Source: Actimicrobium sp. CCC2.4 (GTDB taxonomy: Bacteria > Pseudomonadota > Gammaproteobacteria > Burkholderiales > Burkholderiaceae_D). Taken from it: a stretch of 64,000 nt of DNA. The DNA is taken from positions 1,612,001 to 1,676,000 of the forward strand of contig NZ_CP133777.1 of assembly GCF_034347385.1 (NCBI RefSeq). The letters run 5' to 3'. The notes below the pieces were generated by a model. That model saw nothing but the letters and a program-made list of their open reading frames with translations, ran no database searches and had not been told where the DNA came from. This document shows positions 1-8,942 of this stretch, one piece after another. Within the stretch, counting starts at the first letter, position 1; every line of letters begins with the position of its first letter. Both the position numbers and the translations under genes were made by a program.

Positions 1-2017
1 TGACCCGTTGCAGGCGCGCGTCGTAGCTGGCACGGTTCAGCGGATGCGCCAGCGTAGCGATGAACTGGCGCGCCGCATCGCGCGGCAGCAGCGTGTCGGT
101 ATCGAGCGTGATCACGTAACGCACCTGCTGCAGCGCTGCGGTGTCGCCGACAATGCACGCAAACGCGGCAGCGCCGCCGCCGCGCAGGAAGTGGTTCAGA
201 TTGCTCAGCTTGCCGCGCTTGCGCTCGAATCCCATCCAGACCTGCTCGTGCGGATTCCAGCGTCGCGGCCGGTGCAGCAGCACGAACGGACTGCCGGACT
301 GACCGGCGTATTTGCGGTTGAGAGCGGCGATGGCATCGGCGGCATGGGCCACCAGTGCCTCATCACCGGGCAGGGTTTCGGCAGGGGCGTCCGGCAGATC
401 GGTCAGCAGGCAGCAGCGCAGATGCGCATCGCGGTTGGCCAGGTAGCGTACTTCGAGCGCTTCGCACAGGCTGTCGATACCGGCGATCGAATACAGCATC
501 GTCGGCACCACCACCAGCGCACTCGCCTCAGCCGGTATGCCTGCCGAAAAATCCATCCGGGGCAGCGGTTGCGGTATCGCCAGCATTGTTGCTAGCCAGT
601 TCACCAGCCCGAGCGCCAGCTGGCTGCTGCTCAGTACGGCCAGCACGATGACGATGGCCAGCAGCCAGCCCTGCACATCGCCGGCTTGCAGCACGATGGC
701 AGTGCAGCTCAGTGCCAGCAGGACCAGCATCGCGCCGAGATAAGCGCGTAGCGGCCAGCGCTTGACGATGTGCCGCAGTGCCTGCGGCACTGTGCGACGA
801 AAGCCGATGTCGTGTTCCAGCGCAGCCAGGCCGTGACCGAGCAAATAGGTACCGACATGCGCGTTGCGGTGTTCGGCACCATGGACGATGACGGCTTGCT
901 GCGCCAGTGCGATGGCGCGGGCAGCGACTTCTTGTTCGGTCAGCGTGGTACCGCGGGTCAGTTGCTCGACGATGTGGCGGTAGCAGTCGCGCGTGGCAAA
1001 GTCCATCGCCCGGTAGGTCTGATGCGGATCTTGCTGCAGCGTTTCTTCGACGGCGCTGAGTGCCTCGACAAAATCGCGCCAGTCCATCGCGCCCAGAAAA
1101 CGCAGGCTGCCGATGCTGTTGCTGATCGAAACCTGGTCGCGCGCCTGTTGTTGCGCATCGAGCTGCACCAGGTGTTCGATGGTTTCGCCGCACTCCGACA
1201 GGCGTTGCGTGATCCACGTCAGCGGTAGCGCCAGTGCCGGATTCTGGCCCTGCAAGCGGCGCGACAGTTCGGCCACGAACGATGGCACCAGCGGTGGTGC
1301 GGAACGGGCCATGTCGGCCACCACCAGAATCAGATTGCCGGGTGTTTTGTCGGCGGTCTCGGTCATGCGGTCGGCCCAGGTATCGGCCAGCGTGCGATTG
1401 AGCAGACTGATATCGAGCCGCGCAGCGACACGCCGCAGGTTGTCGATCAAGGCCAGGCGCAGCATGATCGGAATCGCCCAGAGTTCGCCCAGTTTGAGCG
1501 GCAGCACGCGCTGGTAGGCCGCGACAAATAGCCGCAGGCTTTCCGGATCGACCCGGCCATCGCCATGCGCGATGGTCTCCAGCGCGAGGTCATAAACGCG
1601 CGGCCAGCCGGCCGACGCGCCGGTGGCGAGGCGCGGCAGCTGCTTGCTGTAGGTCTTGGGTAGATGGCGCTTTGCGGTGCGGATCTGTTCTTCGATCAGA
1701 TAAAAATTATCCAGCAACCACTCGGCCGCCGGCGTGATCTGGCGGTTCTCGCGTACTGCTGTCGTGAGCAGATTGCAGGCATCGATGATGATGGTTTCAT
1801 TGCTGGCCAGACGTGCCAGCAACTGGTCGCGCCCCGGTTCTTCGATGACCGTATGCGAGGCCGCCAGCACCGCGCCATGCTGCTCCATCTGCGCTGCGCC
1901 ATAGAGCTCGGCGCGTAACGGCGGTTCGTCACCGGCAGCGGAACGGGCCGCGTCGACAGCTTGAAGCGTCGCCATCGCAGGCACGGAATCGAACAGGAGT
2001 TTGCGCAGTACGTTCAT
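1..2017 (-). CDS. ndvB: Cyclic beta-1,2-glucan synthase, NdvB-like (N-terminal part, cut by window edge)
   Basis: The frame is open from an ATG at 2017 to the window edge, giving the first 672 residues of a protein whose family is usually about 2800 residues. The N-terminus resembles NdvB/ChvB (ELYGAAQMEQHG). Two strongly hydrophobic stretches lie at about residues 420-470 (WLLAIVIVLAVLSSSQLALG). A GT84-type glycosyltransferase region follows, with VITLDTDTLLPRD and its DTD at residues 639-641. The family is an inner-membrane enzyme that builds cyclic beta-1,2-glucans from UDP-glucose for osmotic adaptation and host interaction. The C-terminal GH94-like half would lie beyond position 1. Several long shadow frames overlap it on both strands. 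I am confident of the family, less of the exact start because the ribosome-binding site (AGAAAGAG) is weak and distant. Confidence 0.85.
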   Translation of the reverse strand, partial: MNVLRKLLFDSVPAMATLQAVDAARSAAGDEPPLRAELYGAAQMEQHGAVLAASHTVIEEPGRDQLLARLASNETIIIDACNLLTTAVRENRQITPAAEWLLDNFYLIEEQIRTAKRHLPKTYSKQLPRLATGASAGWPRVYDLALETIAHGDGRVDPESLRLFVAAYQRVLPLKLGELWAIPIMLRLALIDNLRRVAARLDISLLNRTLADTWADRMTETADKTPGNLILVVADMARSAPPLVPSFVAELSRRLQGQNPALALPLTWITQRLSECGETIEHLVQLDAQQQARDQVSISNSIGSLRFLGAMDWRDFVEALSAVEETLQQDPHQTYRAMDFATRDCYRHIVEQLTRGTTLTEQEVAARAIALAQQAVIVHGAEHRNAHVGTYLLGHGLAALEHDIGFRRTVPQALRHIVKRWPLRAYLGAMLVLLALSCTAIVLQAGDVQGWLLAIVIVLAVLSSSQLALGLVNWLATMLAIPQPLPRMDFSAGIPAEASALVVVPTMLYSIAGIDSLCEALEVRYLANRDAHLRCCLLTDLPDAPAETLPGDEALVAHAADAIAALNRKYAGQSGSPFVLLHRPRRWNPHEQVWMGFERKRGKLSNLNHFLRGGGAAAFACIVGDTAALQQVRYVITLDTDTLLPRDAARQFIATLAHPLNRASYDARLQRV

Positions 2018-2238
2018 CAATGTCGGACGTCTCTTTCTGGCAGACGACTCCTGCGGCGTGCACGGCGGGCGGCAGCGCGGGCGCGACAAGCTTATCGGGG
2101 CATGCAGGCGTCGAAGGTGTTCAGGGGAGATGCGCGTGTAAAACGCGCCGATAACGGATTTAGGCTAGCGCGGGACGGAAAACGGCGCTGTGCGATAGCG
2201 CACATAGGGGTGGGATTGTCGATTGTCGCTCGGGGCGA

Positions 2239-2508
2239 TCAGGGCTTTTCGGCGAGTCTGCCGGTAAGGTACTTGTGCAATACGCTGGCAATCAGCGTCT
2301 GGTAAGGAATGCCTTGTTCAAGTGCCTTGGCCTGAATGCTATTGAGGTCACCGGACGAGAGCCGGATATTGACGCGCCGGTCCTTGATGCCGGTCGCTCG
2401 TGCAACGGCCTTGAACCTGGCGAGTTCGGTTTTCGTGGCGATCGATGCCAGCTTGCCTTTTTCATAGGCGCTCAGGATAGTGCGTTCGTCATCGTCTATC
2501 GGCTTCAT
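2239..2508 (-). CDS. Ribbon-helix-helix antitoxin of a BrnT-like toxin-antitoxin pair
   Basis: This 89-residue protein has the RHH/CopG-type segment DRRVNIRLSSGDLNSIQAKA followed by EQGIPYQTLIASVLHKYLTG, typical of antitoxins paired with small BrnT/DUF497-like toxins. Its start overlaps the stop of the upstream toxin gene by 4 bases, so the two are translationally coupled with toxin first and antitoxin second, the BrnT-BrnA order. By analogy it would bind the toxin and repress the shared promoter. The role is inferred from family and gene order. Confidence 0.8.
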   Translation of the reverse strand: MKPIDDDERTILSAYEKGKLASIATKTELARFKAVARATGIKDRRVNIRLSSGDLNSIQAKALEQGIPYQTLIASVLHKYLTGRLAEKP

Positions 2509-2789
2509 GGTGACGCTCCTTGTGCAAGATAGTCGCGGGTTGCCTTGCGACTTGGGATGATTGTTTTTAGAAAAATGAAGGCGTCTTCTTCGACAAACGG
2601 CACCAGATAAACATAGCTGTCCCAGGCAACGACAAAGATCTTCTGTCCCGGGTATTTGGTTTGGTTTGGATGAATCAACATGTCAAGCAGCCCCTCCGAT
2701 TCGATCGCGATAACGACATTTTCGAAGGAGATTCCTCTGTCCATTTGTAAAGCGGCGTTTTTTTCGGAGCTCCATCGGAATGATTTCAT
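2505..2789 (-). CDS. BrnT/DUF497-like toxin
   Basis: This 94-residue protein begins MKSFRWSSEKNAALQMDRGI and contains FENVVIAIE, HPNQTKYPGQKIFVVAWDSY and FLKTIIPSRKATRDYL, a pattern seen in small toxins distantly related to BrnT, a RelE-fold ribonuclease. It precedes and overlaps the RHH antitoxin gene by 4 bases. The pair sits between ndvB and the TPR gene and is visibly more AT-rich than both, suggesting transfer. RNase activity is inferred from the family, and the protein may simply be annotated as DUF4258/BrnT-like. Confidence 0.7.
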   Translation of the reverse strand: MKSFRWSSEKNAALQMDRGISFENVVIAIESEGLLDMLIHPNQTKYPGQKIFVVAWDSYVYLVPFVEEDAFIFLKTIIPSRKATRDYLAQGASP

Positions 2790-2928
2790 ACGACGATGCG
2801 ACTTTTGTGTATGCCGTTTGTCGTCGACTATATCGACTTTTATTCACTTCTATCAAGGAGTTTTGCGCCGGATCACATCATTGATCCAGCCAGGCGTGCG
2901 TCATCCCGACGCACCCCGTTTTTTCAGC

Positions 2929-4155
2929 TTACTGCACGTACGTCCACAACCGCGCCAGCTCGGCGCTGCCATCCCTTGCCTGCAGCGTCTTCAGGACAGT
3001 CGCCGCCCTGGCTTTGTCGCCCGACTGCTGCAGCGCGATGCCCAGATGCAGCGTGGCTTCGTCGGGGCGTTTCAAGCCGCCCTTGGCAATGCCCTGGTCG
3101 AGCAGGGCAATGGCGCGCGGATACTGTTTCTGGCCGAGATAGTTGGTGCCGAGGTTGACCAGTGCGGTACCGGCAGCGGCTTGTCGTGCAGCGCTTTCGC
3201 TACCGGCCAGTACTTTCTGGTCGGCGGCGGCCTGGCTGCGTGCCTGCGTGCGCAGTCTGGTGTGGCGCGCGGTCTGCGGACCGGTGCCGAGCAGGTTGGC
3301 AGCGTAGCCTTCGTCGAGTACCGCCAGCGCTTCGGCCGGCAGGTTGGCTTGCAGCGCCAGTTCGGCCAGATCGGCGTAATCCAGCGCGTTGGCCAGCGTG
3401 CCGGTGGCGCGCTGCAGGCGCAGCACGTCGAGCGTGTAGCGATCCGAAAAGCCGGCCTGGCGCGGCACGCGGTTGATCAGGTCGGTCCAGTAGGACGGCT
3501 TCGGATAGGTCTTCAGCAGGCGCTCCAGCGTGGCCACGTACAGCGCATCGTCACTGGTTTTGCGGGCGCTGTCGGCCAGCATCTGCAGCTGGATTTCCGG
3601 CATCGGCTGACCGGCTTTGTCGTCGGCTTGCAGACGGCTTGTGAGGCTGCTGACCACACCGGCATGGTCATTGATCAGGTATTGCGATTGCACCAACATC
3701 GTGCCGACGGCCTCGCTGGTGCCGCCTTGCTTCTGGTAGCGCTGGGCCCAGACAATGGTCTTCGGATAGTTCTTGGCATTGTAAAAACTACCGGTCACGC
3801 CTTCGATCAGTTTGAGTTGCTCGTCGGCCGGCAGGCGACCGCTGTCAATGATGCGGGCGAAGACGATGCCGGTCAGCTCGGCATTGCCGGACGCCGCCGC
3901 TGCCGCGCCGCGGGTGCGGTCGACCGAATAGATTTCAAAGGGTGTGCGGTCGGGCAGGGCATCGATGCTGTCAAGTTTGGCGAAGGCCTCATCGAACTGC
4001 TTGGCCTGGATCATGGCCTGCGCTTCCTGCAAGGGCTTGCCGACGATGGCACGTACTGTTTCAGGGGCGGCCGGAGTCTGGGCATGGACAGCGGGAACGC
4101 TGGCGGCGAAGGCGAGTGACAGCAGCGCCGACAGCAAATAAGAACGTGATTTCAT
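2929..4155 (-). CDS. Secreted tetratricopeptide-repeat protein, function unknown
   Basis: The protein has 408 residues. Residues 1-26 form a Sec signal peptide (MKSRSYLLSALLSLAFAA, with cleavage after VHA-Q likely). The rest is alpha-helical and Ala/Leu-rich with TPR-like units, clearest near the C-terminus (GTNYLGQKQYPRAIALLDQG, then a unit with LHLGIALQQSGDKARA). No catalytic motif is evident. It is probably periplasmic and a protein-interaction scaffold. It lies downstream of pepA on the same strand, separated by 79 bases holding a hairpin, so it may be transcribed independently. I do not recognise a specific function. Confidence 0.75.
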   Translation of the reverse strand: MKSRSYLLSALLSLAFAASVPAVHAQTPAAPETVRAIVGKPLQEAQAMIQAKQFDEAFAKLDSIDALPDRTPFEIYSVDRTRGAAAAASGNAELTGIVFARIIDSGRLPADEQLKLIEGVTGSFYNAKNYPKTIVWAQRYQKQGGTSEAVGTMLVQSQYLINDHAGVVSSLTSRLQADDKAGQPMPEIQLQMLADSARKTSDDALYVATLERLLKTYPKPSYWTDLINRVPRQAGFSDRYTLDVLRLQRATGTLANALDYADLAELALQANLPAEALAVLDEGYAANLLGTGPQTARHTRLRTQARSQAAADQKVLAGSESAARQAAAGTALVNLGTNYLGQKQYPRAIALLDQGIAKGGLKRPDEATLHLGIALQQSGDKARAATVLKTLQARDGSAELARLWTYVQ

Positions 4156-4173
4156 GACGGGGATTCCTGAATT

Positions 4174-4217
4174 GAAAACGGCGTTCGCAGTGCATGGGTG
4201 GATGCCTGCGAACGCCG
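4174..4217 (-). terminator. Hairpin downstream of pepA
   Basis: An 11-bp inverted repeat (CGGCGTTCGCA at 4179-4189, TGCGAACGCCG at 4207-4217) with a 17-nt loop is followed on the minus strand by CGTTTTC. It lies 18 bases after the pepA stop and could end pepA transcription. The loop is long and the T-run short, so efficiency is uncertain. Confidence 0.5.
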
Positions 4218-4234
4218 TGATGAGCCGGTCTGGA

Positions 4235-5746
4235 TTACTTTGCGGCGGTGACCCGATTTTGCAGGAAGGTCGTCAGCAAGGGCACCGGCCGGCCGGTTGC
4301 GCCTTTGGCGGCACCGCTTTTCCAGGCGGTGCCGGCGATGTCGAGGTGGGCCCACGTGTATTGCTTCGTGAAGCGCTCGAGGAAGGCAGCGGCGGTGATG
4401 CTGCCACCGCCCGGCGTACCGATGTTGGCCATGTCGGCGAAGTTGGACTTCAACTGTTCGTTGTAGGCTTCTTCGATCGGCATGCGCCAGGCGGTGTCGC
4501 CGGCGGTCTTGCCGGCTTCCAGCAGCTCGTCGGCCAGGCTGTCATGGGCTTCGTCGTGACGGGTGAACAGGCCGGTGTTGTGGTTGCCGAGGGCCACCAC
4601 GCAGGCGCCGGTCAGGGTCGCGATATCGACCACGGCAGCGGGCTTGAAGCGTTCGACATAGGTCAGTGCATCGCACAGTACCAGCCGGCCTTCGGCATCG
4701 GTATTGAGCACTTCAATGGTCTGGCCCGACATCGAGGTGACGATGTCGCCCGGACGTGTGGCGCTACCCGATGGCATGTTCTCGCAGGTGGCGATGACGC
4801 CGATGACGTTGAGCTTGAGCTTGAGTTCAGCGATCGCGCGGAAGGTGCCGAGCACGGTGGCGGCACCACACATGTCGTACTTCATTTCATCCATGCCGGC
4901 ACCCGGCTTGAGCGAGATACCACCGGAATCAAATGTGATGCCCTTGCCGACCAGGACCACCGGCGCGTCTTTTGCCTTGCCGCCCATGTGCTTGAGGACG
5001 ATGAATTTTGGCGGTTCGACGCTGCCGTTGGTGACCGACAGGAAGCTGCCCATCTTCAGTGCTTCGAGCTGCTTGCGGTCCAGCACTTCGATGCCCAGCT
5101 TGAATTCCTTGGCCATCTTGCGTGCGATTTCGGAGAGGTAGGTCGGGGTGCAGATATTCGGTGGCAGGTTACCGAGGTCCTTGGTCAGGTTCATGCCATG
5201 GGCCAGTGCGACACTGCTGCTGATGCTGGCCTTGGCGGCGTCGGCATCGTCGGCGGTGACGGCAAAAATGACTTTCTTGACGTTGTCGGGCTGCGGCTCT
5301 TTCTTGCTTTTCATTTCATCGAAACGATAGGCGTTGCTTTCGATGGCAACGACCGCGCAGTTGATGGCCCAGGCGGTGCTGCTGTCCTTGACGTCATCGA
5401 GTGGCAGGGCGATCACGGCATCGCTGGCACCGATGCCGGCGAAGACGCCGGCGACGGCGCGCACTGCACTACCAAAATCTTTTTGTGACAGCGGCGTGGC
5501 TTTGCCCAGACCGACCAGCAGGACGCGCTCTGCCTGAACCCCGGTGACACTGCGCAGTAGCAGCGTGCTGCCGGCTTTGCCGGTGATGTCGCCGGACTTG
5601 ACGGCAGCGGCGATTTCGCCACTGCTGTCGAGTGCCTTGGCGGCGCTGGATAATTGCTTGCCTTCGAAGATACCCACTGCGATACAACCGGCCTTGATGT
5701 TGACCAGCGTGGTCTTGGCGTCAAAAGTTTTTATGCTAAAGTCCAT
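4235..5746 (-). CDS. pepA: Leucyl aminopeptidase (M17)
   Basis: This 503-residue M17 aminopeptidase is of normal length. It removes N-terminal residues, preferring Leu, in the cytoplasm. Metal and catalytic residues are visible: Lys268 and Asp273 in [11 protein letters not shown], Lys280, Asp291 in KYDMCGAA, and Asp350, Glu352 and Arg354 in the signature NTDAEGRL. PepA proteins of this family can also bind DNA, but nothing here shows that role. The gene is divergent from lptF with only 39 bases between the start codons, so promoters must overlap. Confidence 0.96.
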   Translation of the reverse strand: MDFSIKTFDAKTTLVNIKAGCIAVGIFEGKQLSSAAKALDSSGEIAAAVKSGDITGKAGSTLLLRSVTGVQAERVLLVGLGKATPLSQKDFGSAVRAVAGVFAGIGASDAVIALPLDDVKDSSTAWAINCAVVAIESNAYRFDEMKSKKEPQPDNVKKVIFAVTADDADAAKASISSSVALAHGMNLTKDLGNLPPNICTPTYLSEIARKMAKEFKLGIEVLDRKQLEALKMGSFLSVTNGSVEPPKFIVLKHMGGKAKDAPVVLVGKGITFDSGGISLKPGAGMDEMKYDMCGAATVLGTFRAIAELKLKLNVIGVIATCENMPSGSATRPGDIVTSMSGQTIEVLNTDAEGRLVLCDALTYVERFKPAAVVDIATLTGACVVALGNHNTGLFTRHDEAHDSLADELLEAGKTAGDTAWRMPIEEAYNEQLKSNFADMANIGTPGGGSITAAAFLERFTKQYTWAHLDIAGTAWKSGAAKGATGRPVPLLTTFLQNRVTAAK

Positions 5747-5785
5747 CGGTTTTCTCCCATTTTGCGTAAGCGATTATAGCCCCAC

Positions 5786-6916
5786 ATGATTTTCCAGCGC
5801 GCGCTCCGACGCGAATTGATCAGCACAGCCGGCGCGGTCTTCACCACTCTTTTTACGATCACCATCACTGTGATGCTGATCAAAATCCTGGGCCAGGCCG
5901 CGGGTGGCAAAGTCGCGTCCGAAGATGTCCTGGCGCTGATCGGTTTCGCGGCCCTGAACTACATGCCGGTGATCCTGATCTTGACCACATTCATCTCGGT
6001 GCTGCTGGTAGTAACCCGCAGTTATCAGGATTCCGAAATGGTGGTCTGGTTCGCCTCCGGCCTGAGCCTGACACGCTGGATTCCAACCGTGCTGAGCTGC
6101 GGCCTGCCGGTGGTGCTGGTCATTGCGCTGCTGAGTTTTTATGCGACGCCGTGGGCCAATCGCTCCAGTTCCGAATTCCGCGAGCGCTTTGAAAAACGCG
6201 CCGATATCGCCAAGGTCGCCCCCGGTAAATTCCAGGAATCGGCCTCGTCGAACCGCGTGTTCTTTGTCGAAGGCGTCACCGGAGACGCGATGAACGTACG
6301 TAACGTGTTCGTCAATACGGTCCGTGATGGCAAGAACAGCATCGTCGTCTCGAAAGAAGGCCGCACCGAAGTCGATGCCAATGGCGATAAATTTCTGGTG
6401 CTATCGAACGGCCGGCGCTACGAAGGCACGCTCGATGAGCGCGATTTTCAGTTGATGGAATTTGAACGCTATGGCGTGCTGATTTCCAGCGCGGTGCCGG
6501 GCCTGATGGCCGACCTGTCGTCGCGTTCGATGAGCACGATGGCCTTGCTGGCCAATCCGGACGGCTTTAATCAGGGCGAGTTGTTATGGCGCCTGTCGCT
6601 GCCACTGATGTGCTTGTTTTTGATGCTGCTGGCAATTCCGCTGGGCTTTGTCAATCCGCGCGGCGGTCGTTCTGCCAACCTCATCATTGCGCTGTTGCTG
6701 TTCGTTTTTTACAGCAACATGATCAGCCTGATGCAGGCGGCGGTGGCGCAGAACCGGCTGTCTATCTGGCTGGCGTGGTGGCCGGTGCATGTGCTGGCCA
6801 TGATGGTCATTGCGCTGCTGTTTTCCTGGCGTCTGAAAATGAATAGCACTTATCACCCGTTGTTCTGGCTCGCGAAAGCCCGGCGCAGGGGCCTGGCCAA
6901 GCGGAGTGCACCATGA
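5786..6916 (+). CDS. lptF: LPS export ABC transporter permease LptF
   Basis: This 376-residue inner-membrane permease has three N-terminal membrane segments (residues about 12-120), a periplasmic beta-jellyroll-like domain (about 130-265) and three C-terminal membrane segments (about 270-350, including LMCLFLMLLAIPLGFVNPRG). With LptG and the LptB ATPase it extracts lipopolysaccharide for transport to the outer membrane. It overlaps lptG by 4 bases (ATGA), indicating coupled translation. The divergent pepA-lptFG arrangement is conserved across many proteobacteria. Confidence 0.95.
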   Translation: MIFQRALRRELISTAGAVFTTLFTITITVMLIKILGQAAGGKVASEDVLALIGFAALNYMPVILILTTFISVLLVVTRSYQDSEMVVWFASGLSLTRWIPTVLSCGLPVVLVIALLSFYATPWANRSSSEFRERFEKRADIAKVAPGKFQESASSNRVFFVEGVTGDAMNVRNVFVNTVRDGKNSIVVSKEGRTEVDANGDKFLVLSNGRRYEGTLDERDFQLMEFERYGVLISSAVPGLMADLSSRSMSTMALLANPDGFNQGELLWRLSLPLMCLFLMLLAIPLGFVNPRGGRSANLIIALLLFVFYSNMISLMQAAVAQNRLSIWLAWWPVHVLAMMVIALLFSWRLKMNSTYHPLFWLAKARRRGLAKRSAP

Positions 6917-8049
6917 CCGTTCTGCAAAAGTACTTTGGCAAGGAAATCCTGCGTGCGGTGCTGTTTGTGCTGCTCGCCTTTCTGGCGCTGTTCGCCTTCT
7001 TCGACCTCATTAATGAATTGCCGGCGGTCGGTCGCGGCGGCTACCAGATACAGCACGCATTTTTCTACATCGCGCTCGGCTTGCCCGGTTACACCTACGA
7101 ACTCATGCCGATCGCGGCCCTGATCGGATCGATTTACGTGCTGGCGCAAATGGCATCGAATTCCGAGTTCACCATCATGCGTGTATCCGGACTATCGACC
7201 AGGCAGGCCGGCTTCATGCTGGCGAAGATCGGACTGATATTCGTGCTGATCACCTTCCTGTTCGGCGAGGTGATTTCGCCGCTGACGGCCGAGCGCGCCG
7301 AGCGTCTCAAGCAGCAGGCGCAAGGGACCTCTTCCAAGGAATTTCGATCCGGTTTGTGGACCAAGGACCAGATCCGCGATGACAGCGGCGCGATGATCGG
7401 TTCGCGGTTTGTCAATGTCGGCGAGCTGTTGCCGAACGGCCGGCTCAAGGACGTCAAGCTCTACGAGTTCGATAGCGAACTGCGCCTGACATCGATGGTG
7501 ACCGCGAGCACGGCGGATTTTCAGGGGGACCGGCGCTGGCTGCTCAGTGATGTCGCGACGACCCGTTTTGCACTGACCGTGTTCAATCTGGCGGTGCTGC
7601 CGGACGCCACCTCGGGTATTGCGACCACCACGGCACCGACCCGCGAGCTGATGTCTGACATCACGCCCGATATCCTGTCGGTGACGTTCGCCGACCCGGA
7701 CCGGATGTCGGCGTTTGACCTTGCGACCTATACCCGCCACCTCGCCGAAAACCGGCAAGTGACCGAGCGCTACGACATCGCCTTCTGGAAAAAAATCATC
7801 TATCCGTTTGCGGTTTTCGTGATGATGGCGCTGGCCTTGCCGTTCGCCTATTTGCATGCACGCAGTGGCGGCGTCAGCCTGAAGATTTTTATGGGCATCA
7901 TGATCGGTGTCAGCTTTAAATTGATCAACAGCCTGTTTTCTCACGTCGGCTTGCTCAACACCTGGCCACCGCTGGCCACGGCGATCGCTCCCAGCCTGCT
8001 GTTTCTGGCCGGCGCGGTAGTCGCGTTGTGGTGGGTCGAACGACATTAA
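6913..8049 (+). CDS. lptG: LPS export ABC transporter permease LptG
   Basis: The 378-residue protein begins MTVLQKYFGKEILRAVLFVL and has the six-helix LptF/LptG topology with a periplasmic domain (about residues 125-265). The C-terminal membrane block contains FAVFVMMALALPFAYLHARS. It is the partner of LptF in the LptB2FG complex. It starts inside the lptF stop and ends 26 bases before the CbiX-like gene, so all three may be co-transcribed. Confidence 0.95.
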   Translation: MTVLQKYFGKEILRAVLFVLLAFLALFAFFDLINELPAVGRGGYQIQHAFFYIALGLPGYTYELMPIAALIGSIYVLAQMASNSEFTIMRVSGLSTRQAGFMLAKIGLIFVLITFLFGEVISPLTAERAERLKQQAQGTSSKEFRSGLWTKDQIRDDSGAMIGSRFVNVGELLPNGRLKDVKLYEFDSELRLTSMVTASTADFQGDRRWLLSDVATTRFALTVFNLAVLPDATSGIATTTAPTRELMSDITPDILSVTFADPDRMSAFDLATYTRHLAENRQVTERYDIAFWKKIIYPFAVFVMMALALPFAYLHARSGGVSLKIFMGIMIGVSFKLINSLFSHVGLLNTWPPLATAIAPSLLFLAGAVVALWWVERH

Positions 8050-8075
8050 CTTTTTACTCAGCATCGACCGAAACC

Positions 8076-8447
8076 ATGACCCAAAAAGCGTTAATTCTGT
8101 TTGCCCACGGTGCCCGCGCAGCGGGGTGGGCTGCACCGTTCGAACGTCTGCAGCAGATGGCCGGCGCGCAGTTGCCGGAGGTGGCGGTACGTCTTGCATT
8201 CCTTGAACTGATGACGCCGCAGTTGCCCGAGACCTTGGCCGCGCTGGTGGCCGATGGTCGCTGCGACATCACGATCGTGCCGGTGTTTCTGGGGCAGGGC
8301 AGCCATTTGCTGCGCGACTTGCCATTGATCGTCGATGAGTTGCGCACCACCTATCCGCAAGTACATATCCGCGTGGCCGCTGCTGCCGGCGAAAATGCGG
8401 ATGTGCTTGATGCGATTACGCGCTATTGCATTGTCAGCATGGGCTAG
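8076..8447 (+). CDS. CbiX/SirB-type sirohydrochlorin chelatase, short form
   Basis: A 123-residue protein starting MTQKALILFAHGARAAGWAA. The HGAR motif near residue 11 carries the metal-site histidine of class II chelatases, and IVPVFLGQGSHLLRDLP supplies the second histidine region. This short CbiX form inserts Fe2+ or Co2+ into sirohydrochlorin, which would complete siroheme for CysI after CobA (20.1-20.8 kb). The ATG at 8076 is chosen because family homology begins there; an upstream in-frame start at 8028 would overlap lptG. Iron specificity is inferred from the presence of the sulfur operon. Confidence 0.8.
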   Translation: MTQKALILFAHGARAAGWAAPFERLQQMAGAQLPEVAVRLAFLELMTPQLPETLAALVADGRCDITIVPVFLGQGSHLLRDLPLIVDELRTTYPQVHIRVAAAAGENADVLDAITRYCIVSMG

Positions 8448-8454
8448 CAGGCGG

Positions 8455-8916
8455 TTAATGCAGACAGAGCGCAGGCCGCTCTGTCTCGCCACTGGCCATC
8501 ATCAGCGCCGGCGCACCGGCGTCAAGCCAGCCGTGCAGTGCCTGGGCCCGCTCATTAAAGCAGGCAAACCAGTAACCAAGCGCGTCGGCGGTGGCTTCAC
8601 CGCCAGCCATGCGTGACCAGATCAGCACGTTGGCCGGCGCTTCCGGCACCAGGCCGACGTTGATGACGGGCAAATCTTCTTGATATTGATTTTCGGCCAG
8701 CAGCGTTGACAGCGTGGCGTTTGTGGGTTCCGTCAGCGCGCCCGGATAACATTGCAGGGTCAGGCATTGTGTGGCGGATTCGGTCAGTTCGATATCGATA
8801 TTGCCGACCGTTAGCGTGCAGGACAGGCCCGAGGGCGTGCTTGACAGCGGTTGTTCCAGACCCAGCTGGGTCAGGAGCAAGGTGATGATGCGAGGGGGTG
8901 TTGACTGGATCATCAT
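8455..8916 (-). CDS. CesT/Tir-type type III secretion chaperone-like protein
   Basis: This acidic protein of 153 residues has the CesT layout: helix (IITLLLTQLGLEQPL), strands (LSCTLTVGNIDIELTES), a central part with LSTLLAENQYQED, strands (APANVLIWSRMAGG), and a final helix (ADALGYWFACFNERAQAL). CesT-fold proteins are small dimeric chaperones that bind effector N-termini. The start at 8916 is supported by CGGAGAG six bases upstream; an upstream extension to 9093 would overlap the GGDEF-EAL gene. No secretion apparatus or adjacent effector is present, so the role is inferred and the protein may serve an effector encoded elsewhere. Confidence 0.55.
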   Translation of the reverse strand: MMIQSTPPRIITLLLTQLGLEQPLSSTPSGLSCTLTVGNIDIELTESATQCLTLQCYPGALTEPTNATLSTLLAENQYQEDLPVINVGLVPEAPANVLIWSRMAGGEATADALGYWFACFNERAQALHGWLDAGAPALMMASGETERPALCLH

Positions 8917-8942
8917 GGCAGTCTCTCCGGAGTGAAGTCTAA

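Noticed and set aside
2895-2924. Hairpin GTGCGTC/GACGCAC with T-run
   Set aside because: The T-run points to the plus strand, where no transcript ends; for the minus-strand TPR gene it is in the wrong orientation.
2680-4119. Long plus-strand open frame opposite the TPR gene
   Set aside because: High-GC antisense shadow; the minus-strand frame has a signal peptide and TPR repeats.
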